From Bimastos eiseni (taxonomy: Eukaryota > Annelida > Clitellata > Crassiclitellata > Lumbricidae): DNA of 64,000 nt. The DNA lies in assembly GCA_959347315.1 (NCBI GenBank), contig OY365806.1:38878903-38942902 (forward strand), in the 5' to 3' direction. The stretch's first letter is position 1, and each line of letters starts with the position of its first letter. Below are positions 54,745 through 64,000 of this stretch, piece by piece. The position numbers and the translations under genes were made by a program. Below the pieces are notes generated by a model, which made no database searches, was not told the DNA's origin, and worked only from the letters and a program-made list of their open reading frames with translations.

Positions 54745-56040
54745 GTTATAGAAAATAGTCTCTTTCATATACTACGCTCATTTTCTGCCTGTCCAATTGG
54801 AAGTTTAACAATTTGTCCGAAATGACAATGGCATAAGCTTCCGTTCCAGCTGGCACCGCGCTATTGAAAATAGCCTTGATTTGAATGTCAACAACAGACG
54901 ACTTTAACCGTTCGGATTGTTTATTTAAGCCTACTTCAAAAAGAATTGCGGATGTAAATCTTTGTAATCGACCGGTGTGATGTTACTCTGAGTTACGAGT
55001 TGATCTATTCCGTAAAATTTCTCACTAAAAGTCGCCGCGTCTCTGTAAGCTCTCGAAAATTGTTGATTCGGGAACGAGAGGTTGCTGTCGACTGCTGGAT
55101 ATCTTTCTTGGTTCATCATCACATACATGTTTTTGATATCGCAATGATCGAAAATTAATGGATTAGCCGCTTGAATACCGCTGCGATACGTCTGAAATCC
55201 GACGATGATATACCTCGGTTTTTCCGGCGATTTCTTTACACTAAGTCTCTAACTAAATATAGTAGATCGAGGAACAGTTATGGTTTCGCAATTATGAGCT
55301 CGATAGGCTACCGGTAACGTTGTGTTTGATTCGACCGTTTTAAACAGCTGCATTCTTTCCATGTCAGACGGAATCACATGCGGTATAAACCACGAGATTT
55401 TCGCAATGTTGACTTTACCCACCGCTAAAGCATTGTACTGAAAATAGCATCGTCGTCGGATTTTCGAAAGAACGTTAAGGTCTGTTTCATACCGTAGACT
55501 ATCCAGTCGTGATCTTCACAGAATCCAAAAATGTGTTTCAGAAGCACGATAAAACTAAATATCCCATTTTCAGTTGGTTTCTGAATGAGATAAGCCTGTC
55601 AGAGTTGGCGGCTACAGCGACAGTCGCGGCGGTATCTTTTGTCCAGAATTAGTTAAGTCCTGGTGCAAGAACAAAATCGTTAAGCTAGTTCAGCAGCCCC
55701 AGCATAGTTGTGGACTATCCAGGACGAAACACGCTTTCGATTTCTTGATTCGATAGCGAACACGACATTTGGCTGAAAAGGTGCATGCGTCCGTTGTTGG
55801 TAATGGCCGCAGCACCTGCATTGGGGTAAGCTGTTTCATCTGCTTTATTGAGTCTGCCTTCGATTGGCAGTTATGACTCGGATAGATGGCTGAAAGATCT
55901 TGAAGTTCGGTATTTATTCGAATTTCCACAGCGCTGTTTAGGTTCGTTCTCGCTATCGGTTGGTACTCGTGCCATTCGTATCTCTCGACTCGCTCATCTA
56001 TAATAATATTGTCGGTAAATCTTAAAATATCTGATGGCAT
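54745..56040 (-). pseudogene. MCP: Element 4 major-capsid-like protein, broken
   Basis: It starts MPSDILRFTDNIIIDERVER. It is recognisable to its end at MSVVYERDYFL, where the normal stop has drifted a few codons on. Good segments: 55690-56058 (HEYQPIARTNLNSAVEI) and 54931-55128 (FYGIDQLVTQSNITPVDYKD). Stops and shifts near 55250, 55440, 55610 and 55880 break it. Identity to element 1 is clearly lower than in the protease tract. Confidence 0.7.
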
Positions 56041-56068
56041 CTTTGAATATTGCAACAAAATATTTTAA

Positions 56069-56465
56069 GCCAATTTCTTTCCAGAACCACGGATTACATC
56101 TTGGATCGATATTGCAGAACCATAACCAGACAGTAAATTATTTATATGCGTATCACCGATTAAACTATTTATCGTTTAATTGCTCTTTTTGCTAAGTGGT
56201 GGTGGCGGCGGATTAAACATTTTGCTGCTGCTTTATCCACCAATCGCTTTCCGACATTAATAGCAACGGTCTTACCAACATCGGTGACCTTTTTTCGTAT
56301 CTCTGTTGCAGCGTCTTAGCCAACATTCAATGCGTTTGATGCTACCTGTCTCGCCGCATTAGACGAAAGCATTCTTTTGAAAAATTAAGATATCGTCTCG
56401 AATATTTCAGCGCCTCCTACGATATATCATTTAGTAAATCGTCTTTTAGTTACGACAGTCATTTT
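56069..56465 (-). pseudogene. Element 4 small capsid-block protein, uninterrupted but with stops
   Basis: The counterpart of the split gene at 21232-22740: TVVTKRRFTK at the start, SNAARQVASNALNVG, DVGKTVAINVGKRLVDKAAA, a proline run (NPPPPPL) and a tail SISIQD-type segment ending GSGKKLA. Four in-frame stops. It lacks the 1.09-kb insertion, which confirms that the element 1 break is an insertion. Confidence 0.6.
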
Positions 56466-56479
56466 AGAACTGTATCATT

Positions 56480-57372
56480 TTTGTACTCTAAATAATTTAT
56501 TGCCCTTTGTCGAAGTAATTCGTCGCAGATACCGACTATCTCGTTTCTCCATCCCGCATTTCCCGCTCTGCAGCAAGCGATTCGTAGAGACAACATATCC
56601 ACTAACGCATTTGGGTCAGATGGGAGAACTACTGGTACGGCTCCTTTACCCGTCGAGCTGCCTGTTCTAGCTTCCCATATCGCTTTAATGCTTTCATTAT
56701 ATTTTGTTACTTTGAGACGCTCTAGGTTTGTTCGGCTTATTAGGTTGGCGAATGGCGTTGGTTGACCAAAGAATCTTGTCTAATGCTTCAAGATCGTGTA
56801 TATCATATATCGTGTTGTCTGGATTTGTCATAGTTGTCTACTCCCAAAGTCACGGAGTTCCCTCGTAAGTGTTATCACCAATAGATATATAATCTCCTTC
56901 AATCGTGATTAGGCTGTCTCCGATGTAAAATTGACCACTTTTAGAGTATATTCCGAAGGTCGTATCCGTCAACATTTTGTTCGAGGCGTATTCTGTTAAA
57001 TATTTTGTAGCTAAATCACCAAACTCCAAAGTTCTAATATCCGAAACTGGATCATCATCGAACACTTCAGAATATGTAGACGGATATTGTGGGTATTGAA
57101 TCGCTTTCAACGATGTTGATGTCGATGCTGGCAATGCTCGGGGTGCTTCAGGTGTTGCCTTGGAGGTAGTGCCTAATTCTTTCGATATTCCAGACTGTGA
57201 GTCGATGATTATTTTGTAAGCCTTTGTCAATTCTCTCTGGAGATATGTATCTCCGAATATGAATATGAGTCTTGAATGATGAGTGTATGAATATGAATAT
57301 GAATATGAGTCTTGTTTAATATTCTCTTTCATCTTTAGAAAGTTGCCAATGATGAAATCTCGTTTGGTAGGG
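56480..57372 (-). pseudogene. Element 4 conserved structural-block protein, fuller copy
   Basis: The N-terminal half (56850-57332) is open: MKENIKQD, a short Ser-Tyr repeat (SYSYSYSY), RELTKAYKIIIDSQSGISKE, a Ser/Thr/Pro-rich linker and DIRTLEFGDLATKYLTEYAS, ending GDNTYEGTP before a frameshift. The C-terminal half matches element 1 22822-23100 with stops. Upstream residues KRDFIIGNFL are visible in frame before the first Met. Function unknown. The (SY)n run comes from a local ATGAATATGAAT-type repeat at about 57255-57310. Confidence 0.6.
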
Positions 57373-57549
57373 TCCTTGATTTTTTAAAGCGACAATTTTA
57401 TTTAGTGGGATAATGTTTTAACATAAAACATGAACATAAAACACAAATATAAGTTTTATTCAATACATTTTTGAATGCCTTTTCGCCAATGAATGTTGCT
57501 TCGTATGTTGATTTTTGGGTTTACTTCTATCTTCTTCCTTCATCTTGTT

Positions 57550-57990
57550 AAATTTCTCGAAATCGCTCAGAATAACAGAATATTCCAAGTCTAAGATATT
57601 TTACCATCATCCAAGGCTTTTGAAACAAGGTTGCTGATCGAATTGAGTTTCCCTTCTGCTATGATCTTGATTTTTACATGTTCTTCTTGCCGCGGCGATA
57701 ATATTCGGCGGATTTGTTTCCTATCACACATAGTGCTCCGGCTCCTGCAGATAGCGATACGGCGATTGTAGAGGCTGGAGCGGCTCGGACCGAACTTATA
57801 AAAGTTATGCCTAATACACCGCGTCCTGATGATGTAATGGCTAGCATACCTCCCAACGCATCGACTACTTTAACACTCTTTTTATATTTTTGGAAAATTA
57901 TTTATCTCTTTTCGCGTTCTCGTAAGATTTCCTGTTGAATATCTGATATTTTCTGAATGCGATAAGTGTCTGCTTTATTGAATTAAATTA
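57550..57990 (-). pseudogene. Element 4 hydrophobic/glycine-rich small protein
   Basis: On the minus strand, IQKISDIQQEILREREKI is followed by a Gly/Ala/Ser-rich hydrophobic region (GGMLAITSSGRGVLGITFIS, VSLSAGAGALCVIGNKSAEY) and, after stops, a helical tail (GKLNSISNLVSKALDDGKIS). The pattern of a coiled start, two membrane-like stretches and a helical tail suggests a membrane-associated virion protein. It is absent from elements 1 and 3, where deletions span this region. Confidence 0.45.
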
Positions 57991-58034
57991 TTTAATACCG
58001 AAGAATAATTTTGAAATGGAATTCACATTTATTC

Positions 58035-58461
58035 ATTGATGTTGTACTCGATAGGCCTAGAACATAAAGAATCTACTTCGTCTATAGTAACTACGGTTTC
58101 TCTTAATTTCTGACTATCTAATGAAATGTCTTGCGTTAATCTGGTAATGGTACTATTTAGCAGGATACATCCTATATCATTATTAAGCGAAATGTCGCAA
58201 TTTTCCTTTAGTCATTCGAACCCCGAAGTTTAACGGAACAATAATCATCTCACTCGGTTGAATAGTTATTACTTGTTGGGTATGAAATGACCATCCTAAG
58301 CCACCCCTTTCTCTAATCGGTTTATACTTGACATTCTTACTCATAGTCCAACGAACCGATCTCGGTTGAGTTCTATCTTTTACTGGTTCAATGTTAGGCT
58401 TCGTCCACCCCACTTTGTGACTCGGAAATAAAGACATTTTCATTAGTATTATTATTTTCAT
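58035..58461 (-). pseudogene. Element 4 unknown conserved-block protein
   Basis: It begins with MKMSLFPSHKVGWTKPNIEP and continues RWTMSKNVKYKPIRERGGLG, QVITIQPSEMIIVPLNFGV, then a frameshift near 58190 and a tail ending FRPIEYNINE. A stretch like IIVPLNFGV recalls the dUTPase fold, but the signature motifs are not there, so I leave it unnamed. It lies just downstream of the pX-like gene and is lost from elements 1 and 3. Confidence 0.45.
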
Positions 58462-59061
58462 AGTATTAATCCGAGAAGCGGAATGTTTTTATATGGCAAA
58501 TCTGATCCAAGAATAAATCCTTCGCCGTTTACGAATCCAGAACCTGTTTTCAGATACAAACCTTCTCCTGCACCGTCTAATCCAGAACCTTGCCATGGCT
58601 TCAAGTAAAGACTATGACCTTGTTGCACTAGCTGGTAGTTTTTGCCACGGCGATTGAGATATATTGCTCCACCCGATCCGCTTATTTTATGTATGGCTTT
58701 TGACCCAGCTGCTGCACCAATTCCTTGCTGATGCACCAGTTGCTAAGTTCGGTAATACGCTCGAGAGCAGAAATATACCAGCAGTTGCTAGAAGCGGTAA
58801 TATAGCGCCGATAAATCGATCTTCGACTTTCGTATTATGTACTAATTGCGTTTTACTAATTTTTATAGTCGCGCCTGTCCCGCCCTGATAAGCTTTTTTC
58901 AACTTATTGAGTCGTGCCTGGGTAAGAGCTAAAACGTGTTCTCCATTTAAGTTGTTGCGCTTTAATCCACTTCTAACGCCGGTTCTTGCTTTTAGCGATC
59001 TTTTGATTATGTCTTTCTGTCCTTCTGAAATATTAACTTCGTCGTTCGTATATCGGCTCAT
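58458..59061 (-). pseudogene. Element 4 pX-like minor capsid protein, frameshifted
   Basis: It starts MSRYTNDEVNISEGQKDIIK after ATATATAAA. The N-terminal part (58687-59061) ends in a hydrophobic stretch (GAILPLLATAGIFLLSSVLP). After a one-base shift the tail (58458-58736) carries repeated Tyr-Leu motifs in a glycine context (GGAIYLNRRG, GHSLYLKPWQGSGL, GEGLYLKTGSGF). Such glycine-rich YL repeats are typical of pX-like minor capsid proteins of adintovirus-like elements. This copy shows what element 1 lost. Confidence 0.6.
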
Positions 59062-59109
59062 TTTATATATTAAAAATCTGTTAAGCTTTTTTTTATATAG
59101 AATCTTATC

Positions 59110-59868
59110 GATAATTCCTCACCTCGTAGATTAATTTGTTTACCATCTTGATCGATGAGAGTCGTTTCCATTGTCGAAATCGTGGATAGGGTGGTTGGAG
59201 AATATATCAAATTCCTCGGCGCTTCGATAATCTTGTACCCGGGCCCTACATTCGTGAAACAGGACTAAATTATGTTATCAGTCGTCCCATTGCTGTAGGC
59301 TGCTCCGATGATATCGCTCGTTACCCACAGATTACTGATACTCATTATGTTCACAATATGCTCCGATTCCTGATATCCCGCTGCATAGCGTCGCCCATCC
59401 AAACGAGAACTTTCCTGAAAGAGTTGGGCCCGAAAAAAATAACCATATAATTCTCCTCTATACGAACAACTGTCTTCAGCGTATTGGTGTTTCGCTCTAT
59501 CCTAATATTGTATGCATCGTTTTCTATATCATAATGTTCGTTTTTTCATGATTCTCTGCAGGTAGTCTTTCATATCGGTTATTTCATAGCAACCTTCGGG
59601 ATGACTATAGTAACCCACATATGCCCATCATTCGGCGAATACAAAAAGTTGTTATTCGTTGCGCTGATGTTTGGAAAAGAAAAATATGTTTCCAGGTTGA
59701 TTAGAGCCGTTTCGTACTTGTTGTCTTTATCGAACTGTAACAACTGATTGAACCGAGTCCTTATTCGCGAACTCTTCTCACTCAATAATATGTAAAACGA
59801 TGACTTGGGCTCTGTGTAACGAGCTGTCCTTTCAGTGCTGTCTGCGATCTTTTGTAAAAGTGATTCCA
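59110..59868 (-). pseudogene. Element 4 penton-like protein, broken
   Basis: Homologous to the intact 23745-24497. It starts MESLLQKIADSTERTARYTE after TTTAAAA; SSFYILLSEKSSRIRTRFNQ and ALINLETYFSFPNISATNNN are clear. The rest to about 59110 is recognisable (NVGPGYKI-type segment near 59240, EELS-type tail) but interrupted by shifts near 59590, 59545 and 59420. Confidence 0.65.
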
Positions 59869-59877
59869 TTTTTAAAT

Positions 59878-60174
59878 TACCAAACATATTTTGATGACGG
59901 AATATAGAATTCTTCGAAACCGCATCTGTACTTGACGTTATTCTTGTTACTAGTTTGGTCAAATACTACAAATCCATGAGGTTGCTTACAGGCTGTTTCA
60001 CATAGTTTCTTGAACGCCTCCTTTGACATGTCTGTACTGGCGCGATCATTGTAAATGTGATTAATATTTTTCTGGTCTTGAAGAAACAAACAAATAAAGT
60101 TTACATTCTCTCTAAAAGTCTTTCTCGGTAGTTTGAAATAATTGTGTGCGAGGTAGAAGCAGTCGACATTGCCA
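59878..60174 (-). pseudogene. ATP: Element 4 packaging ATPase, C-terminus only
   Basis: The C-terminal ~97 residues: FLQDQKNINHIYNDRASTDM, HGFVVFDQTSNKNN and CGFEEFYIPSS. Upstream it is recognisable to VDCFYLAH-type sequence at about 60170, where the element is cut off. The P-loop and the adjoining integrase gene are missing. Confidence 0.75.
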
Positions 60175-60368
60175 ATGCATAACTTGTATCAAGCTTATGA
60201 GTTCATTTTTTAATTAATCTTGACAAAATATTGACATTTACATTTTACAAAACCACCAACGCTACCGTAATCTGCAATTAATTGATACCACTGATTACTC
60301 AATATTATTTATATATTTTTCTGGTTAAAACATCCACTAATTTCGAAGCACATTGACTAACAATGACG

Positions 60369-60490
60369 GGGCAATTTTGTCAGAGGCGATTCTGTCAGAG
60401 GCGATTTTGTCAGGAGCTATTTTTGTCTGGGACGATTTTATCTGGGCTATTTTCCAGGGCTATTTTGTAGGAACTGTATTGTCGGGTGCC
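60369..60490 (-). repeat. Degenerate 15-bp minisatellite, right (inverted copy)
   Basis: On the minus strand, about eight units such as GACAAAATCGCCTCT. It matches 48650-48787 in opposite orientation. Confidence 0.7.
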
Positions 60491-61253
60491 ATATTATATA
60501 TATATATATATATATATACATAGCTGGGTACCCGGCGTTCGCCCCGGGTGAAGAAGATTAAGGGGCACCTTTATTGAGGACGAAGTTATGGGGAGGCATT
60601 ACTGTTCTTGCAGCATGTGCAGTATGTCGCTCCTGACTGACCTGAGGAGACTCTGCAGCCCAGCAGGAAGATCCTGTCTAGCAGAATTCGCCTTTCCTCA
60701 ATCTAATCCCTCCTCCTCCTCCTCCTCATCTCTACTTCTTCTTCTCTTTTTCCGTCTTCCCTAATCTCTATTCACTCTTTGTTCTCACTCACCTCTTCCC
60801 AACTTTCTTCCCTTCCTCAACTTCTCACTCTATCCTAACCGCTTCCTCCTCCCACCCCATCCTCCTTTTCACGTTCCTCACCCTCTTCTCATCGTCATCT
60901 TTGTCCTTTCCCCTACTCCATAATCCTTCCCTACGACTTGCTCCTCCTCCTCCGCTTCCTCCTCAACAATCCACCAACTCCTCTACTATTTGTCCGAGGT
61001 GTTCCCCGAGCGAAGCTGTAAAAGTGTAAACAGAGAGACAGGCACGCACACACAGAATCTAGATATCAATGTAGATAAATAGTGCTTATAGTACAGACCG
61101 TTTGTGCAAACTTGACGTCACCGTTGCTTGCTCAGATGGACGATTTTTTAGAAAATCTTTGCAATGCAGTGTAATGTAAATTATTGAAAAATTCTCAGCG
61201 CCCACAAAAGCCACGTCAGGGAGATCAGCTTAATCACCTGCGATATATAAGAC

Positions 61254-61755
61254 AAGGTTTCTGTCTGTCTGTCTGTTTGTCCTTGGCAGTCGATGCCAAA
61301 TAAAGTCCGCAATAGCCAATCCTATCGTTTCTTTCCCGTGCCGGTCGAATTCCGGTAGTGATGCTCTGATCATGTAGTTCTACTGTTGCGTGCACAGTGT
61401 CAGATTGGGGTTCTCTATTCTCACGTATAATTATACACCTGTACAAAGCAGAAGAGCAGGCTACTCTATACGCCTATACAAAGCAGCGAGGCAGGCAGAC
61501 AGGCAGGCATACAGCTGGTGGTGACAGGCAAACGCTGGTAGGCTACGTGTACGAAGGAAACTTTGCTTTTGTGGTGCGTGAGGGTTCGCCGTAAGTTTTT
61601 GCCCCGGGAGACGTGGAAGACGGCGTGAACGGGCTTCAGGAACCCATGGACTGCGTGTATCAAGTGTTCCTCGAGCCAACGGTGTTTGGAGTGCATTGCT
61701 CTAAAACTCTGCAAATGCATCGACTGCCAAGGACAGACAGACAGACAGAAACCTT
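61254..61755. repeat. Inverted repeat, ~40-bp arms around 420 bp
   Basis: Left arm 61254-61296 and right arm 61717-61755 pair almost perfectly, from AAGGTTTCTGTCTG to CAGTCGATGC. It includes a GTCT tetranucleotide run. It could be a small foldback/MITE element. Confidence 0.65.
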
Positions 61756-61919
61756 ATAGCAAAACAAAGGTAAAACGGAGACAAGGAAAGTGGTCATGCG
61801 CTTCCAAAAGGCAGCAGGGTAGAGAGAGAGAGCAGCTCCTTGCTATGAGGATGGTGGGGCTGTTCCAATTGGTTGGACCCGCGTAGGCAAAGCTCCCGGA
61901 TTGGGACGTATATATATAT

Positions 61920-62326
61920 TGTTAGAGTCTGAGCCCTAGGCAGCTATCTGTACTCTAACAAGTCTAGACTGTATTACTTAATGTTTGTGCGCGAGTGACG
62001 AAGGAGTGGTCATTCTCTGTATAAGAGAGCTGGTATGTAGGATCGGCCATTTTTCTGCTTTTGAGCTTCAGGGTAAAACCTGTTTTAGGCTTGTTGCCTG
62101 TTTTGTAGGATTGTCGGTTTTGTGGTTCTTCTACAGGTTATAGTTACCTCTTCATTATATTAACTAGGCTTTTTTAAACTACGAGCAAGCCTCATGATTG
62201 TCTTTATGACCAGCCTTTGTAACTTCTATGTTTAAAAAAATTGTTGTTGTGTCTATTTCATGGAAAATTATAATTATCCCTAATTCTAACGAGTCTCTGT
62301 TCGTGAAATATAGGTCGCTTCTAACA
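61920..62326 (+). repeat. Probable 5' LTR of a second Ty3/gypsy element
   Basis: It begins TGTTAGAGTCTG and ends CTTCTAACA, giving matching TGTTAGA/TCTAACA ends, 407 bp. A gypsy protease follows on the same strand. A small internal 9-bp inverted repeat (TGTTAGAGT...ACTCTAACA) lies at its start. The second LTR is not in the window. Confidence 0.6.
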
Positions 62327-62383
62327 TCGTCCGGTCCTATCCGTCGCGTCCGGTCATTCCTTAGTCCATTCGACTTCTAACCC

Positions 62384-63073
62384 TTGTTCGTTCGTCCGGT
62401 TCTCTCCGTTTGGTCTGGTCGTTCGTTCGTCCATTCAGTCGGGCATTTAGCATTCAACGTTCGCTCGTATTTCCTTCGGTCGTTCGTTTCTTTGTTTAGC
62501 GTGTGGCAAGGTCTACATTTGCACATTATTGGATCGGTCTATTTCATTCAGTGTACAATTTTGCACTTAGACTTGTCCGCCCTTTCGTTCGTTCGTTCGT
62601 TTGCGCACTTAACAAATAGGAGCGCTTATAAGTCGTTCGTCCGCTCATTTGTTCATTCATTTTTTAACTCTGCTTATGCAGATGACCAATATAAACCCGA
62701 TTGTGCTACGGCAAATTCGTTACACGCTGAGGGTTCACTTAGGCCTGTAGTACTATTTAGAGATAATGGAAGTTTACAGAGATTAGTGTCTAAAGAGAGA
62801 TTTTTACCTGGAGAATTTCGTGATACGCAGGAAAGTCGTCTTATTCAGTGTATTGTAGGGCAAGCCATAGAAATTCCTTTGGTTGAAATTGAACTTGAGT
62901 TCAACACAGCAAAGAAGAATGTGCTGTGTGGTTTGGTTGCTAGCTTGCCACATGGAATCCATGTTTTAATCAGAAATGATAATCATCAAATTGTTCCTTT
63001 TTCAGTTGTTATTTTAACTAGAGCTCAAACCGGAAGGCAAGCAAAACTAGATGGGGATATTATTTTCAGTTAA
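62384..63073 (+). pseudogene. Gypsy aspartic protease region
   Basis: The useful part starts at about 62690. It shows PVVLFRDNGSLQRLVSKE, the active-site loop with D-N-G, then ESRLIQCIVGQAIEIPL and CGLVASLPHGIHVLIRNDN, the order seen in metazoan gypsy proteases (active site, flap, ALL-N-D end). The first ~100 residues are (TTCG)n-derived and probably not protein. The next frame overlaps by 23 bp. Confidence 0.7.
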
Positions 63074-63386
63074 CCCTCAGTCGGTTGATCCCTCATCGCT
63101 TGACTCTCAATCGAGTCATATTCAGTCGAATACAACTCCGTTAGCTGATCTTCAGACGGTAGATCCTCTGTTAAATGGTTCTTATGCTGTCATGCATGAA
63201 GACTATGCTATAGACGGTGTAGCTAATTTGTTTGAGTCTGTTAATACAGGTTTGATTGTTTCCCGCGCTGAATTGATTCGACTGCAACGTAATTATCCTT
63301 CACTGTTGAATATGTTTGCTTTGACAGAAGGGAAGAAGGATGAATCTGAGCCTAGCGTCTCTGAAATACAAATACCGACGTTTTAA
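63051..63386 (+). pseudogene. Gypsy linker between protease and reverse transcriptase
   Basis: A 111-residue frame, Ser-rich at first, then IVSRAELIRLQRNYPSLLNM, a segment typical of the region before reverse transcriptase in gypsy Pol. It ends at a stop at 63384; a frameshift relative to the protease is at about 63060. Confidence 0.5.
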
Positions 63387-63390
63387 CGAG

Positions 63391-63944
63391 GCGTTGGCAA
63401 GATAGGGTAGTAGATGTAAAATGGGGATTTGGGGCCATGATTATGTGGTGCTACGGAAGTTCTTTGGCCCCATGATGGCGCTACAGAAGTTCTTAGTGCC
63501 ACGGCACAATGGAAGCTCGCAGAACCCAATAGCCACTTTGAAAACAGTGAGTAGCAGCAGTCTAAATGAATTAAAAACTGATGAATATGCGAACCCTAAC
63601 TCTCTGCATGGACAGAATTTCAGTCAGCCATTGGCGCATGGAGACGGGGCTGAACGGATGAGGCTACTATTATCCTCCTCTTCCTCCTATACAAACCCCA
63701 ATTTGAATTCCGGGTCCTTGGGTCTGACCAAAGGACCATGGAACCTCACAGGTATCCCGGTGTTGCCTGCAACCACCTCTTCCCCGTGATGGTCTCGTAT
63801 GCATAAAAGCCTTCTATGGAGCTGTTGAGCCCATTATGGTGAATCCGCGGTCCATATTGGGCCCCTGGGCCATAGATAGGGACCCCTGAGGTCCTACGAA
63901 GCCAACAGTCTGATATAAATTAAATGTTAAAAAAATGTTCCTGT
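63391..63944. other. Gene-free stretch
   Basis: An open frame at 63421-63789 has no recognisable features. A short direct duplication (GTGCTACGGAAGTTCTT / GCGCTACAGAAGTTCTT) lies at 63449-63497. Confidence 0.4.
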
Positions 63945-64000
63945 TTGGATTCGAACTTGCAACGTCAAGCACCGCGATCTAACGCCTACTGCTGCGGCCT
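63945..64000 (-). repeat. tRNA-like sequence cut by the window end
   Basis: On the minus strand, AGTAGGCGTTAGATCGCGG resembles an A box and GCAAGTTCGAATCC is a good B box. It could be a tRNA gene or SINE head; the rest is outside the window. Confidence 0.4.

Larger units (their letters stand above)
49527..60174 (+). mobile_element. Element 4: long Polinton-like element, both ends lost
   Basis: Same gene order and strands as element 1 from polymerase to ATPase. It keeps genes that element 1 has lost between the pX-like and structural-block genes, so it best shows the full minus-strand block. Missing are the left terminal repeat and polymerase start, the polymerase core, and everything right of the ATPase tail including the integrase. 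Inverted 15-bp minisatellites lie outside both sides. Confidence 0.9.
60175..61919. repeat. Gene-free stretch with simple repeats and an inverted repeat
   Basis: It holds the right 15-bp minisatellite (60369-60490), (TA)n at about 60495-60519, an ACCCGGCG...CGGGT motif after it (60529-60550) of the kind found at the ends of some retroelements, a pyrimidine-rich tract (60710-60990), and an inverted repeat 61254-61296 / 61717-61755. No coding homology. Confidence 0.6.
62327..63390 (+). mobile_element. Internal part of the second gypsy element, truncated
   Basis: It contains the aspartic protease and the linker to reverse transcriptase but no gag that I can recognise in the 360 bp after the LTR, which is rich in TTCG repeats. 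Reverse transcriptase homology stops at about 63390. Confidence 0.6.

Noticed and set aside
58183..58461. Possible dUTPase from an IIVPLNFGV segment
   Set aside because: None of the other dUTPase signature motifs could be seen, so it is left unnamed.
62384..62690. First third of the gypsy protease frame as Gag protein
   Set aside because: It is derived from (TTCG)n repeats and reads as Phe/Val/Arg/Ser low complexity.

Overview
The window is animal nuclear DNA, probably from a marine invertebrate: intron-split coding exons, a tRNA-derived SINE-like repeat, L2/CR1-type LINEs, Ty3/gypsy elements and simple repeats. It is dominated by decayed, nested mobile elements. I cannot name the species.

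The main content is four copies of one family of large virus-like DNA transposons (Polinton/Maverick, adintovirus-like). Element 1 (13300-26865) is nearly whole. It has ~0.2 kb terminal inverted repeats starting 5'-AGT, sits between the 6-bp target duplications AGCATA and AGCGTA, and interrupts an older LINE. Reading inward from the left it carries (+) protein-primed DNA polymerase, adenain-like protease, a fibre/spike-like protein with two discoidin-like domains, and a conserved protein of unknown role. A block on the minus strand follows: SAP/NUMOD-like DNA-binding protein, major-capsid-like protein, small proteins, pX-like minor capsid protein, penton-like protein and packaging ATPase. Last, on the plus strand, come a phospholipase A2-like domain, a DDE integrase and a chromodomain read as one unit. 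Element 2 (28200-28864) is only the integrase tail and right end of an older copy. Element 3 (34287-41115) is a divergent copy that has lost most of its polymerase and has its main block inverted. Element 4 (49527-60174) is a long copy that has lost both ends and the polymerase core. All are pseudogenised to some extent, but together they show the ancestral gene set.

Region by region: 1-4170, two head-to-tail relics of one LINE family (minus). 4171-4964, simple repeats. 4965-13057, a probable Ty3/gypsy LTR retrotransposon (minus) with an L2-like LINE inside. 13058-13299 and 26866-28199, the LINE split by element 1. 28200-28864, element 2. 28865-34286, mostly unassignable DNA holding one candidate host exon. 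34287-41115, element 3. 41116-45780, repeats. 45780-47953, an L2-like LINE. 48306-48491, a second host exon. 49527-60174, element 4. 60175-64000, simple repeats, a gypsy LTR with protease and linker, and a tRNA-like sequence at the end.

The only likely host gene is a tetraspanin of the peripherin/RDS type on the plus strand. Two phase-0 exons at 29450-29605 (third membrane segment) and 48306-48491 (start of the large extracellular loop with the CCG motif) would be joined across an 18.7-kb intron that contains element 3 and an L2-like LINE.

Points most worth attention: the TAAAATG signal abutting many viral start codons; a ~460-bp tract of near-identity covering the protease gene in elements 1 and 4, which are otherwise clearly diverged; the phospholipase-integrase-chromodomain fusion; a hairpin between convergent genes with a compensatory base-pair change; and the host intron carrying a virus-like element.
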